Source: Daejeonella sp. JGW-45 | Lineage (GTDB): Bacteria; Bacteroidota; Bacteroidia; Sphingobacteriales; Sphingobacteriaceae | Assembly: GCF_029360805.1 (NCBI RefSeq) | Contig: NZ_JARKNC010000002.1 | Span: forward strand, 344,625-408,624 | DNA: 64,000 nucleotides | Direction of reading: 5' to 3' | In this document: one piece after another, positions 47,201 to 55,105 of the stretch | Numbering within the stretch: the first letter of the stretch is position 1 | Layout of the letters: every line of letters starts with the position of its first letter | Program-made: the position numbers and the translations under genes | The notes under the pieces: model-generated | Seen by the model: the letters and a program-made list of their open reading frames with translations, nothing else | What the model was told of the DNA's origin: nothing | Database searches by the model: none

Positions 47201-48775
47201 AAGCTGCTTAAAGTAATTCGATAAATGCTGTGGGCGGTCAGAGAATACGGCTAAAGGGGTATCTGTACCCATAGACCCGATCGCCTCCTTACCATGAAGT
47301 GCCATCGGCTTAATCAAGGTATCGATATCCTCCCTCGAATAACCAAACACCTGCTGGTATTTAAACGTCGACTCATTCGACATCTGAGTGAAGGCTACTC
47401 TTGGTTCAGCAAGGTCTTCAAGCCTGATCTTATAATTTTCAAGCCATTGCGCATAAGGCTGCTGTGTAGTAACCTGCTTTTTGATCTCATCGTCTTCAAT
47501 GATAGCGCCTTTTATAGTATCTACAACCAGCATCTTGCCTGGCTGCAGGCGGCCCTTTTTAACTACTTTGGATTCATCAACAGGTAGTACACCTGCTTCC
47601 GAAGCTACAATGATCTGATCGTCATTGGTAACCACGAAGCGTTGTGGACGAAGACCGTTTCTGTCCAGCGTAGCCCCGATCATGTGCCCGTCGGTGAACG
47701 CGATAGCTGCCGGTCCATCCCAGGGTTCTATAAGGGTTGCGTGATATTCGTAAAATGCTTTAGTAACCGGGTCCATCAGCTCATTACCATCCCATGCTTC
47801 GGGGATCAGCATCATCATCACATGAGGCAGGGACCTGCCGCAATGGAATAAGAGCTCCACCACATTATCGAGGCAGGCAGAATCCGATTGATTGTTATCA
47901 ATTACAGGCAATAACATGTCCATCTCGTCTTTGCTGAAGAACGGCGAAGCGAATGAGCGGATGCCAGAGTAGAACCAGTTCAGATTACCCTTTAATGTAT
48001 TGATCTCGCCGTTGTGCGCTATAAACCTGAATGGCTGCGCAAGCCTCCATGAAGGAAATGTATTGGTAGAGAACCTGGAATGGATCATACCAAAAGCGGA
48101 TGTTAGTTCCTTATTGTTCAGATCCTGAAAATAAGTTCTTACCTGGCTGCTGGTAAACTCTCCTTTATATATAATGACATTCTGAGAAAGGGAGCAGATA
48201 TAAAACTGTTGTTCCGCACCTCTAACTGTCTCACGAATAGTTTTCGTAATCAGATTCTTAAGCACGTAAAGCTTTCGTTCAAAATCCTCCGCAGTGTGTA
48301 ATGAAGCTGGTTTCTCAATAAATACCTGTTCAATATCCGGCTCTGCCGAAAACGAGGCCTCGCCCACTATACCTTTATTAATAGGAACCTGACGATAACC
48401 GAGTACCTTCAATCCAAGTTTTTCAGCACTTCTGGCTATTCCCGCGCGGCAGGCTTCCTTGATGGTGGCCTTTTTGGGGAGAAATAGCATTCCTACACCA
48501 TAACTACCTGGTTTATCCAGGTTGATATTGAGCTTTAAAGCTTCACTTTTAAAAAAATCGTGAGGAATCTGCATTAAGATCCCCGCACCATCACCCGAAT
48601 CCGGATCACAACCGCAGGCTCCACGGTGTTCCATGTTCTCTAAAATAGTAAGGGCATCACTTACGATCTGATGCGATTTCCGGCCCTTAATATTTGCAAT
48701 AAAACCAACTCCACAAGCGTCATGCTCGTAATCCGCACTATATAATCCTTGCTGTTGGCTGTCAGTCTTTGTCAT
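44249..48775 (-). CDS. gltB: Glutamate synthase large subunit
   Basis: The large subunit has 1508 residues from the ATG at 48775; a TTG one codon earlier is not needed. The order is an N-terminal glutamine amidotransferase domain with the nucleophile in HDACGVGF, a central domain, the FMN-binding synthase domain (KPGEGGQLPGDKV, VSGYDGGTGASPLTS), the 3Fe-4S cysteines in CIMMRKCHLNTCPVG, and the C-terminal GXGXG beta-helix (about 1250-1500). The length is typical. It forms an operon with gltD. Ammonia channels from the first domain to make glutamate from 2-oxoglutarate. Confidence 0.98.
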   Translation of the reverse strand: MTKTDSQQQGLYSADYEHDACGVGFIANIKGRKSHQIVSDALTILENMEHRGACGCDPDSGDGAGILMQIPHDFFKSEALKLNINLDKPGSYGVGMLFLPKKATIKEACRAGIARSAEKLGLKVLGYRQVPINKGIVGEASFSAEPDIEQVFIEKPASLHTAEDFERKLYVLKNLITKTIRETVRGAEQQFYICSLSQNVIIYKGEFTSSQVRTYFQDLNNKELTSAFGMIHSRFSTNTFPSWRLAQPFRFIAHNGEINTLKGNLNWFYSGIRSFASPFFSKDEMDMLLPVIDNNQSDSACLDNVVELLFHCGRSLPHVMMMLIPEAWDGNELMDPVTKAFYEYHATLIEPWDGPAAIAFTDGHMIGATLDRNGLRPQRFVVTNDDQIIVASEAGVLPVDESKVVKKGRLQPGKMLVVDTIKGAIIEDDEIKKQVTTQQPYAQWLENYKIRLEDLAEPRVAFTQMSNESTFKYQQVFGYSREDIDTLIKPMALHGKEAIGSMGTDTPLAVFSDRPQHLSNYFKQLFAQVTNPPIDPIRERLVMSLAGFMGNNGNILDEDKMHCHCVALPHPVLSNTELEKIRSIDTGSFQAKTLQTYFKADGQPGSLQRGLDRLCRYAEDAVHDGFEVLILSDRALDSEHAPIPSLLAVSAVHHHLIKKGLRGAVGIMLEAGDVWEVHHFACLIAFGATAVNPYLALATIRKLKTDEKLDTSLDLKALYKNYTKAVNDGLLKIFSKMGISTLQSYHGAQIFEIVGLNKEVVDHYFTGTVSRIGGLGLDDIAQEALHKHFTGFRRAGIEARILTAGGVYQWKRRGEAHLFNPETVHLLQHSTRTNNFDVYKKYASHINKQTDSLYTIRGLLDFAHHRQPVPLDEVEPIESILKRFATGAMSFGSISHEAHSTLAIAMNRIGAKSNTGEGGEDELRYEVMPDGGSMRSAIKQIASARFGVTANYLANADELQIKMAQGAKPGEGGQLPGDKVDEWIAKVRHATPGVGLISPPPHHDIYSIEDLAQLIFDLKNANRAARISVKLVSKAGVGTIAAGVAKAHADVILVSGYDGGTGASPLTSIVHAGLPWELGLAEAQQTLVKNKLRSRVVLQTDGQLKTGKDIAIATLLGAEEWGVATAALVAGGCIMMRKCHLNTCPVGVATQDPELRKLFSGKPEHIVNLFRFIAEELREIMAELGFRTVNDMVGKVQFLKMRDDVDHWKVKNIDLSGILHFMDNPSGMTLHNSEKQDHGLDNVIDWELLEKAKDAIETKTPVFASFNIKNTDRTAGTILSNEITKKYFSAGLPQNTINYKFTGSAGQSFGAFCTKGISFELEGEANDYVGKGLSGAQLVIYPSEKNTTIPQENIIIGNVALYGATSGELFVRGQAGERFAVRNSGGTAVVEGVGDHGCEYMTGGRALILGKTGRNFAAGMSGGIAWVYDPDNSFVANCNSEMVDLDPLSPQDEEEILALLNKHVQLTKSQVAKYIIDDWEQQSVCFIKVFPKEYKKVLNLQKVQQSAG

Positions 48776-48980
48776 CAAAAATCTAGAATTTATAAATCCG
48801 CCTAAATTACAGAAAATGGCGCTGATTTACTTTATTGTCAATAAGTTTTGTCATTCAATCAAAAACTAGCATTATTTTCGGCTCGAATTAACAATTTCGC
48901 AATTAACTCCCACATTCATTAACAAATTAATATTTCATCTTTCATTTCAAACTGCCGGAGCTAAAATTGCATTTTTTTCC

Positions 48981-48988
48981 TACTTTTG
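48981..48988 (+). promoter_or_regulatory. TAnnTTTG box of the SRP RNA gene
   Basis: TACTTTTG matches the Bacteroidota -7 element. It ends 5 nt before the first base of the predicted SRP RNA, giving a ruler for the start-site distance used elsewhere in this annotation. Confidence 0.6.
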
Positions 48989-48992
48989 TCGC

Positions 48993-49089
48993 GGGCAAGT
49001 CTTTTACGACCAGCTCCCTTTGAACTCCCCCAGGGTGGGAACGCAGCAAGGGTAGAAGGTTGTAGCGGTGCGATAAAAGGTGCTTGCCC
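48993..49089 (+). ncRNA. ffs: Signal recognition particle RNA (small, 4.5S type)
   Basis: The ends GGGCAAGT (48993-49000) and GCTTGCCC (49082-49089) pair to close a single long hairpin. The apical domain shows the conserved pattern CAGG-GTG-GGAA-CGC-AGCA, with a GGAA tetraloop and the asymmetric loop bound by Ffh. GTAGCGGTGCGATAAAAGG lies in the distal arm as in other Bacteroidota SRP RNAs. A TAnnTTTG box precedes it and a T-run follows at once. It directs membrane-protein synthesis to the translocon. Confidence 0.95.
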
Positions 49090-49098
49090 ATTTTTTTC
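49090..49098 (+). terminator. T-run ending the SRP RNA
   Basis: ATTTTTTT directly follows the closing GCTTGCCC arm, so the RNA's own hairpin can act as terminator stem. The rest of 49099-49183 shows no gene. Confidence 0.6.
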
Positions 49099-49183
49099 TT
49101 CTCTAATAATCTAGTCATATTTGATCCGTTAACCGGATGGTTCACCGAACTCAGGATATCATAAATATTTACAAACCGCTATT

Positions 49184-49843
49184 ATGAAATTTTTCATCGA
49201 CACAGCAAATCTCGCACAAATAAAAGAAGCGCAGGCTCTTGGAATTCTAGACGGTGTTACCACCAACCCCAGCCTTATGGCGAAAGAAGGTATCACCGGC
49301 CATGGCAACGTGATCAACCATTATAAGGCTATCTGCGATCTGGTAGAAGGTGATGTAAGCGCCGAGGTTATTGCTACCGATTTCGAGAATATTGTGAAAG
49401 AGGGAGAGATTTTAGCTGCTCTTGATCCGAAGATCGTTGTCAAAGTCCCAATGATCGCTGAAGGAATTAAGGCTATTAAATATTTTACGTCAAAAGGTAT
49501 CAAAACAAATTGCACCCTGGTATTTTCCTCCGGACAAGCTTTGCTTGCTGCTAAGGTTGGTGCAACCTATGTTTCGCCATTTATAGGTCGTTTGGATGAT
49601 GTTTCTACTGACGGTTTAACTCTTATCGAGGATATCCGGCTGATTTACGATAACTACGGATTTGATACGGAGATCCTTGCAGCATCTGTTCGTCATCCTA
49701 TGCATATAATTAATTGCGCTAAAATCGGAGCTGATGTAATTACAGGCCCTTTAGCTGCGATGATTGCCTTAATGAAACACCCCTTAACTGATAGCGGACT
49801 GGCTACTTTCCTGGCAGATCACGCAAAGGCAGCGGGCAAGTAA
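49184..49843 (+). CDS. Transaldolase-like / fructose-6-phosphate aldolase family
   Basis: The 219-residue protein has the short TalC/FSA-type TIM barrel: FFIDTANLAQIKEAQALG with GVTTNPSLMAKEG at the start, the Schiff-base lysine in KIVVKVPMI (about residue 86), TLVFSSGQALLAAKVGA, and FIGRLDD. Members are either transaldolases of the pentose phosphate pathway or fructose-6-phosphate aldolases; the short form in Bacteroidota is usually annotated as the former. The two cannot be separated with confidence here. It is monocistronic and followed by a large family B hairpin. Confidence 0.93.
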   Translation: MKFFIDTANLAQIKEAQALGILDGVTTNPSLMAKEGITGHGNVINHYKAICDLVEGDVSAEVIATDFENIVKEGEILAALDPKIVVKVPMIAEGIKAIKYFTSKGIKTNCTLVFSSGQALLAAKVGATYVSPFIGRLDDVSTDGLTLIEDIRLIYDNYGFDTEILAASVRHPMHIINCAKIGADVITGPLAAMIALMKHPLTDSGLATFLADHAKAAGK

Positions 49844-49847
49844 TAGT

Positions 49848-50009
49848 TAAACGTTTTACGTGGTACGTTTTACGTCTGGGCGGAGACGCTTCACGTTTTA
49901 CGTTGTAAGTTATACGTTATACGTCTGTGCAGATGCTTCACGTTTAAGTTATACGTAGCACAGCGTCTAGTAACTTACAACGTAAAACGTACCACGTACA
50001 ACTTTTTTT
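49848..50009 (+). repeat. Word-repeat hairpin, family B, ending in a T-run
   Basis: The left arm AAACGTTTTACGTGGTACG with TTTTACGT (49848-49875) is matched by the right arm CAACGTAAAACGTACCACG with TACAAC (49979-50002), about 21 of 23 paired, followed by TTTTTTT. Internal copies of the same words fill the loop. The arrangement resembles an oversized intrinsic terminator after the transaldolase-like gene and just before ypdA. Confidence 0.75.
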
Positions 50010-50023
50010 CGTAATTTATCCAA

Positions 50024-51016
50024 GTGAACCCCCAATTTGATACCTTAATAATCGGCGGAGGGCCTATCGGTATGTCGTGTGCGATAGCGGCGCAAAGGGC
50101 TGGTTTGTCTTATGTGATCGTCGAAAAAGGATGCCTCGTTAACTCTCTTTATAATTATCCGGCGAACATGACCTTTTTCTCCACTTCAGAGAAACTGGAA
50201 ATAGGCGGCGTTCCCTTCGTTTCAAACAATATTAAACCCACACGTTCCGAAGCACTCGAATATTACCGCCGGGTTGCGGCGAAATTTGATCTGAACCTGC
50301 GGCTGTTCGAACGTGTAAAAACGATCAGCAAGACGGACGAACGATACACTATTGAAACGGATAAATCGCGCTACTCCGCCCGCTATATCATCGTCTCCAC
50401 CGGCTTTTATGACATCCCCAATTTAATGGATATACCTGGTGAGGACCTGCCTAAAGTGAAACACTATTACCAGGACCCTCATTTTTATGCGCGACAAAAG
50501 GTGATCGTTGTCGGGGCGAACAACTCTTCTGTTGATGCAGCGCTTGAAACCTGCAGAAAGGGCGCCGAAGTGACAATGGTGATCCGGGAGAACCAGATCG
50601 GCGAACGGGTAAAGTACTGGGTCAGGCCTGATGTAATTAACCGCATACAGGAAGGCAGTATAAAAGCATATTTTAACTCTAACCTGCTGGCTGTTCGTGA
50701 GGCAGAGGCTGATATACAAACTCCTGAGGGCAAGATAAGCGTTCCTAATGATTTCGTTTTAGCAATGACGGGCTACAAGCCTGACTTTGCCTTTCTTAAA
50801 AACCTGGGAGTTAATCTTTCAGACGATGAGGTCCGCCTTCCTGAGCATAACCCCGAGACTATGGAAACCAATGTCAAAGGCCTGTATCTGGCCGGTGTGG
50901 TCTGCGGTGGAATGAATACCCACAAATGGTTTATCGAAAATTCCCGGGAGCATGGGGACCGGATCATTGGGCATATTGTAAAGAGAGAGGGGGAATCGGT
51001 AAATGGTAATGGGTAA
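50024..51016 (+). CDS. ypdA: YpdA-family FAD-dependent bacillithiol-disulfide reductase
   Basis: The 330-residue protein starts at a GTG. Two Rossmann motifs are present: FAD site LIIGGGPIGMSCAIAA (about residue 8) and NADPH site VIVVGANNSSVDAALE (about 158). The family blocks VEKGCLVNSLYNYPANMTFFST and GVVCGGMNTHKWFIENSR are clear. YpdA reduces oxidised bacillithiol, so the organism probably uses that thiol. The last codons (SVNGNG) are encoded by the first units of a word repeat, so the natural C-terminus may have been replaced. Confidence 0.9.
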   Translation: MNPQFDTLIIGGGPIGMSCAIAAQRAGLSYVIVEKGCLVNSLYNYPANMTFFSTSEKLEIGGVPFVSNNIKPTRSEALEYYRRVAAKFDLNLRLFERVKTISKTDERYTIETDKSRYSARYIIVSTGFYDIPNLMDIPGEDLPKVKHYYQDPHFYARQKVIVVGANNSSVDAALETCRKGAEVTMVIRENQIGERVKYWVRPDVINRIQEGSIKAYFNSNLLAVREAEADIQTPEGKISVPNDFVLAMTGYKPDFAFLKNLGVNLSDDEVRLPEHNPETMETNVKGLYLAGVVCGGMNTHKWFIENSREHGDRIIGHIVKREGESVNGNG

Positions 51017-51147
51017 TCGGTAATGGGGAATCGGTAATCGGTAATCGGTGCGTACGACATCTGATCACTGATTACCAGTCATACTGATTACTGGTCACTG
51101 ATTACTGATCACCGATTACTGATCACCGAATACTGATCACCGAACAC
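50993..51147. repeat. Word-repeat inverted region, family A, between convergent genes
   Basis: The left arm repeats GGTAATCGGTAATGG-like words from inside the last ypdA codons (50993-51048). The right arm (51060-51147) repeats CTGATTAC/CTGATCACCGA words in the inverse sense. It fills the gap to the convergent gmhB gene and provides the ypdA stop codon. Confidence 0.72.
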
Positions 51148-51150
51148 TCA

Positions 51151-51636
51151 TTATGCAATAAGCCCCAAAACCTCCCCAATCGGCTGATCGCTGTCGATTA
51201 AAATGCCCCTTACCCCTGCTGCTTCGCCAGCAATAACGTCCCGTTCCCTGTCGCCAATGAAATAAGATTTTGAGGCATCGATTTCAAAACGCGCGATAGC
51301 CTTTTCAAGCATCAATGAACCTGGTTTACGGCAAAGACAGTTGCCATTATATTGGGGATGATGATTACAGTAGTAGGCTTCGGTGATCCTTATTCCTTGT
51401 TTGGAATAAGTTTCTATTAAATGGTCGTGCATTTGCTTTAGGGTTTCCGGTGTATACCAGCCTTTTGCCAGCCCCCCCTGGTTTGTAATAACTATCAGCA
51501 GGTAACCACTGTCCTGCAGTTTTTTTAATGGCTCAAAATTATGTTCCAGCACGCAGAAGTCCTCGAATTTGCAGACATAATCGCCCAACTCCTTATTCAA
51601 CACCCCATCGCGGTCCAAAAAAACTGCCTTATTCAT
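51151..51636 (-). CDS. gmhB: D-glycero-beta-D-manno-heptose 1,7-bisphosphate 7-phosphatase-like HAD phosphatase
   Basis: The 161-residue HAD phosphatase carries FLDRDGVLN (nucleophile and acid Asp), IVITNQGGLAKG (motif 2), the zinc-binding set CNHHPQYNGNCLCRKP, and FIGDRERDVIAG (motif 4). These are the signatures of GmhB and HisB-N. The enzyme removes the C7 phosphate in ADP-heptose synthesis for lipopolysaccharide. Other heptose genes are not adjacent, so HisB-N-like activity is not excluded, but the free-standing form favours GmhB. Confidence 0.88.
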   Translation of the reverse strand: MNKAVFLDRDGVLNKELGDYVCKFEDFCVLEHNFEPLKKLQDSGYLLIVITNQGGLAKGWYTPETLKQMHDHLIETYSKQGIRITEAYYCNHHPQYNGNCLCRKPGSLMLEKAIARFEIDASKSYFIGDRERDVIAGEAAGVRGILIDSDQPIGEVLGLIA

Positions 51637-51689
51637 ATATTAAAATTGCTATTTGTGATTGTCTAAAAAGATTATCTTTATTACTTAGC

Positions 51690-51804
51690 CGTGCCTTCGC
51701 CGCAATGACAAAGTTATGATATCATTGCAAGCGAAGCGCAGCAAAATTTAATTAAATCACCTCGCTACTACACCCTGTGTCATTGCGAGCAAAGCGAAGC
51801 AAAA
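51690..51804. repeat. Dispersed-type repeat CATTGCGAGCRAAGCGAAGCAA (three partial copies)
   Basis: Two direct copies of a CATTGCGAGCGAAGCGAAGCAA-like unit occur at 51723-51744 and 51780-51801. An inverted partial copy (CCTTCGCCGCAATGAC) is at 51692-51708. The last copy runs to within a few bases of the OPT start codon. The repeat type is familiar from Bacteroidota genomes. Confidence 0.65.
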
Positions 51805-51805
51805 T

Positions 51806-53851
51806 ATGTCAGAAACTCAAACACAGAAGGAATTTAAACCCTACATTCCTGCTAACAGCAAAGTTGCCGAATTCACGGTTAAATCCGTATTGCTCGGGGC
51901 AATATTCGGGGTCATTTTTGGCGCAGCAACGGTTTATCTGGCCCTGAAGGCTGGATTGACGGTTTCTGCATCTATTCCCATAGCTGTATTAGCGATCTCC
52001 ATAGGCCGCAAATTTTTCAAGACCACGATCCTTGAGAACAACATAATACAGACAACCGGATCGGCAGGTGAGTCGATAGCTGCCGGAGTTGTATTTACCC
52101 TGCCGGGATTTTTGTTCCTGTCTGCCGGCAGCAACAGCGAGTCCTTTTTCTCATACTGGCCAATATTCTTCCTAGCTGCCCTGGGCGGGATCCTCGGAAC
52201 GCTGATGATGATCCCACTCCGTAAATCTCTCATCGTTGAAGAGCATAATAACCTGCCTTACCCTGAGGGTACGGCTTGCGCTTCGGTTCTTATCGCAGGT
52301 GAGAAAGGCGGCGACTTTGCAAAAACTGCATATTATGGGCTGGGCTTTGCATTTGCATACGCCATACTGCAAAAGGTTTTTCATGTCATTGCCGAAACTC
52401 CTACCTGGGCAACTACTCAGGCAAATAAATATTTTCCCTCTGCTACTGTCAATGGAGAGATCACCCCGGAATACATGGGTGTAGGATATATTATCGGACC
52501 GAAGATAGCCGGAGTACTCGTAGCTGGCGGGGTGCTTGCATGGCTTGGCCTTATACCTCTTCTCGCTACCCTTGTGCCCGCAGAAAGCGTAGCCCTGCAG
52601 CTTGTCAAGCTGGGATACTTGAAAGACGTATTAAGTCCCGGCAGTTCTGCCGGATGGGATCCTGCGACCAAAACATTTGAAAATACTGCAACAGCTATTT
52701 ATCTGGCCTATGTGAGGCAGATTGGTGCAGGAGCAGTTGCAGCCGGTGGTTTTATTACCCTGCTTAAAACCATTCCAACTATAGTGTCCTCGTTTAAATC
52801 GAGCCTTGCATCGATCAATAAAATGGATGGTAAGACCGCTGTTAAACGTACTGACGACGATCTATCTTTCAATACTGTAATTTTGGGCAGTATTGCCCTG
52901 ATTGTACTCATGGCCGTCTTACCCCAGATCCCGGGTGATTCTATTCTCAATAAACTTCTTATCGGCGTACTCGTAGTAGTATTTGGCTTTTTCTTTGTAA
53001 CTGTTTCAAGCCGTATCGTGGGATTGATCGGCACCTCCTCCAATCCCATCTCAGGAATGACCATCGCAACCTTGATGGGTACCTGCCTGATCTTTATCAG
53101 TATCGGCTGGTCGGGCCAGCTCTATGAACCTATGGCACTCGTTGTGGGAAGTATGATCTGTATTGCTGCAGCAAATGCTGGCGCTACCTCCCAGGATTTA
53201 AAAACAGGTTATATAGTCGGCGCTACTCCCAGGTATCAGCAACTAGCCCTGTTTGTCGGAGCAATAGTCTCAGCAGTAGTCATTGGCGCAACATTATCTA
53301 TTCTCGACAGGCCAAATGCCGAAATGCTATCACAGGGTATCAATCATGCTATTGGAACAGAAATGTATCCGGCACCGCAGGGAACACTGATGGCTACACT
53401 CATTAAGGGCCTGCTTTCCTTTAATCTTGACTGGCAGTTCGTGCTTGTCGGAGTATTCCTTTCTATCACGATGGAACTTTGCGGCGTTAAGTCGCTATCA
53501 TTCGCCGTGGGAGCTTACTTACCGCTAGCAACAACGCTTCCTATTTTCGCCGGCGGGGCAATTAAGGGACTGGTTGACCGCAGGTCTAAAGACAAACATG
53601 AGAAAACCGAGGATGAGGACCTGGGGAAAGGAAACCTTTTTGCCACGGGACTCGTTGCGGGTGGTGCTTTGATGGGTGTTATATATGCATTCCTGATGGC
53701 ATTCGAAAATACAGCGGCACCGGTTTCAAGTTTGAATATTGAACACAGTCTCACTTCTGCCCTGGGCGAAGGCGGATTTCAAATACTTGGATTCGGGTTC
53801 TTTGTAATAATGGGTGTCGTGTTATACCGAATCGCGATAAGTAAGAAATAA
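51806..53851 (+). CDS. OPT-family oligopeptide transporter
   Basis: The 681-residue protein has about 15-16 membrane segments. OPT-type features are the early IPANSKVAEFTVKSVLLGAIFG, TTGSAGESIAAGVVFTLPG, NLPYPEGTACASVLIAGE, and late CIAAANAGATSQDLKTGYIVGATP. The family imports oligopeptides or metal-chelate conjugates by proton symport at the inner membrane. The substrate here is unknown. A CATTGCGAG repeat lies directly before its start codon, so its promoter and ribosome-binding region must lie within or just upstream of repeat sequence. Confidence 0.93.
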   Translation: MSETQTQKEFKPYIPANSKVAEFTVKSVLLGAIFGVIFGAATVYLALKAGLTVSASIPIAVLAISIGRKFFKTTILENNIIQTTGSAGESIAAGVVFTLPGFLFLSAGSNSESFFSYWPIFFLAALGGILGTLMMIPLRKSLIVEEHNNLPYPEGTACASVLIAGEKGGDFAKTAYYGLGFAFAYAILQKVFHVIAETPTWATTQANKYFPSATVNGEITPEYMGVGYIIGPKIAGVLVAGGVLAWLGLIPLLATLVPAESVALQLVKLGYLKDVLSPGSSAGWDPATKTFENTATAIYLAYVRQIGAGAVAAGGFITLLKTIPTIVSSFKSSLASINKMDGKTAVKRTDDDLSFNTVILGSIALIVLMAVLPQIPGDSILNKLLIGVLVVVFGFFFVTVSSRIVGLIGTSSNPISGMTIATLMGTCLIFISIGWSGQLYEPMALVVGSMICIAAANAGATSQDLKTGYIVGATPRYQQLALFVGAIVSAVVIGATLSILDRPNAEMLSQGINHAIGTEMYPAPQGTLMATLIKGLLSFNLDWQFVLVGVFLSITMELCGVKSLSFAVGAYLPLATTLPIFAGGAIKGLVDRRSKDKHEKTEDEDLGKGNLFATGLVAGGALMGVIYAFLMAFENTAAPVSSLNIEHSLTSALGEGGFQILGFGFFVIMGVVLYRIAISKK

Positions 53852-53879
53852 GGCTTTACGACCTGCATATTTTAGATCA

Positions 53880-53917
53880 GGGTTTAAATTACTAATATTT
53901 TTAGTATATTTAAACCC
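53880..53917. promoter_or_regulatory. AT-rich 15-bp dyad upstream of the RNA ligase-like gene
   Basis: GGGTTTAAAT (53880-53889) and ATTTAAACCC (53908-53917) are perfect inverses, and ACTAA/TTAGT extends the dyad with a small bulge around a TATTT loop. It ends 13 bp before the next ATG. An operator or a leader hairpin would fit; it is not followed by a T-run. Confidence 0.5.
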
Positions 53918-53930
53918 TAATCTATTTCTA

Positions 53931-54506
53931 ATGCAGAGCTTATATTTAATAGCAGTCCTTCCTCCGGAGGACCTTTCGAATCAGATCCATGAAATAAGGG
54001 TACATTGCGCGGAGAAATTCGGTGTACAAAAGGCATTAAAGCCGCCGGTGCATATAACACTATACCCTCCTTTTAAAATGGAAGAAACGTTCGAAGCACG
54101 AATGTTCCGCTTACTTCAGTCCGCGGGTTCGGGCCTGCACCCGTTCAAGCAGGAACTTGAAAATTTCGAAGCTTTCGATATGCACGCCGTTGTGATCAGG
54201 GCGCTGAAAAATGCGGAGATTATGAAACTGCAGCGTGCCGTCGCGTCAGTATTCCGCAGGCACGAGATTGACAAAAAGCCCGCCGGCGCTAAACGACTGC
54301 CTTTCCGCCCTCATCTGACTATCGCCTACCGCGATATCCTGCCGGAAGTTTTCCCTATGATATGGGAAGAATATAAAGATGCCCGCTTCAAGCGCAGCTT
54401 TATGCTCGATCACTTTAGTTTGTTAAAACACGATGGAAAGCAATGGCGCAGGATCAGTGATTTTAAACTGTCAATGATGATGAGACAGGCAGAATTATTT
54501 GATTAG
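53931..54506 (+). CDS. 2H phosphoesterase (2'-5' RNA ligase-like)
   Basis: The 191-residue protein shows the two H-x-T/S motifs of the 2H superfamily: VHITLYPPF (His near residue 43) and PHLTIAYRD (His near 124). These form the active site of RNA 2',3'-cyclic phosphodiesterases and so-called 2'-5' RNA ligases. In bacteria they open cyclic phosphates on RNA ends or small molecules; the natural substrate is not known here. It converges with the DUF502 gene with 8 bp between stops. Confidence 0.88.
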   Translation: MQSLYLIAVLPPEDLSNQIHEIRVHCAEKFGVQKALKPPVHITLYPPFKMEETFEARMFRLLQSAGSGLHPFKQELENFEAFDMHAVVIRALKNAEIMKLQRAVASVFRRHEIDKKPAGAKRLPFRPHLTIAYRDILPEVFPMIWEEYKDARFKRSFMLDHFSLLKHDGKQWRRISDFKLSMMMRQAELFD

Positions 54507-54514
54507 TATCTCAT

Positions 54515-55105
54515 TCACAACTGACTCACCCCACCAGATACAATAAACTTCATTGCTTCGCTGGCGCTCATATTCAGAGGCTTTACGCGTGTTATACTAA
54601 CAATACACAACTGTCCGGCAAAGGAGTATGAAAGCGGAAAGTAGACGGCAACCTCTCCCGGGTAGCCGATCTTAGTAAGGTCTTTCTGGGTAATAAATCC
54701 TATTTTCTTCAAGCCGGTTTCGTTCACCTCCACCACTACCGGCTCGCTGAACTTCTTATCATCACCTACAAAAGCCTCCGTCAGGTCCTTAAAAGAGGTA
54801 TATATTACATTAAATACAGGTAACCTTTTAAACCAGCCTGCGAACCACTTCTTTATAGGGTCCGTTACAAAATTAGTAACAACAATACCTACAACAATAA
54901 GAATGATTAATACGGTTAATATTCCCAGGCCAGGGATATAGATCGGCTTCCCGGCCTGGTCCACCCATATAACATCACTCAGGTTCAGTGCAGTATCAAC
55001 TTTGACAAATATCCAATAGATCAGAAAAATCGCGGCGGCAATAGGGACTATCACCAGGGCGCCCCTGACCATGTAATTAAATAAAGCCCTGACTATTCTA
55101 TTCAT
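54515..55105 (-). CDS. DUF502-family membrane protein
   Basis: The 196-residue protein has two N-terminal membrane helices (about residues 12-32 and 55-78). A soluble C-terminal region carries DUF502 blocks: KWFAGWFKRLPVFNVIYTSFKDLTEAF, FITQKDLTKIG and GEVAVYFPLSYSFAGQL. The family has no assigned function but is widely conserved. It overlaps the 3' end of murF-alr by 8 bp, so the two are probably co-translated; a cell-envelope link is plausible from this context alone. Confidence 0.9.
   Translation of the reverse strand: MNRIVRALFNYMVRGALVIVPIAAAIFLIYWIFVKVDTALNLSDVIWVDQAGKPIYIPGLGILTVLIILIVVGIVVTNFVTDPIKKWFAGWFKRLPVFNVIYTSFKDLTEAFVGDDKKFSEPVVVEVNETGLKKIGFITQKDLTKIGYPGEVAVYFPLSYSFAGQLCIVSITRVKPLNMSASEAMKFIVSGGVSQL

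Noticed and set aside
48942..49145. A 67-codon minus-strand frame opposite the SRP RNA
   Set aside because: It is antisense to a clear structural RNA and has no protein-like features.
50993..51147. Possible CRISPR array because of regularly recurring words
   Set aside because: The units are short, degenerate and have no unique spacers of constant length. They form inverse arms, which fits a hairpin and not a CRISPR array.
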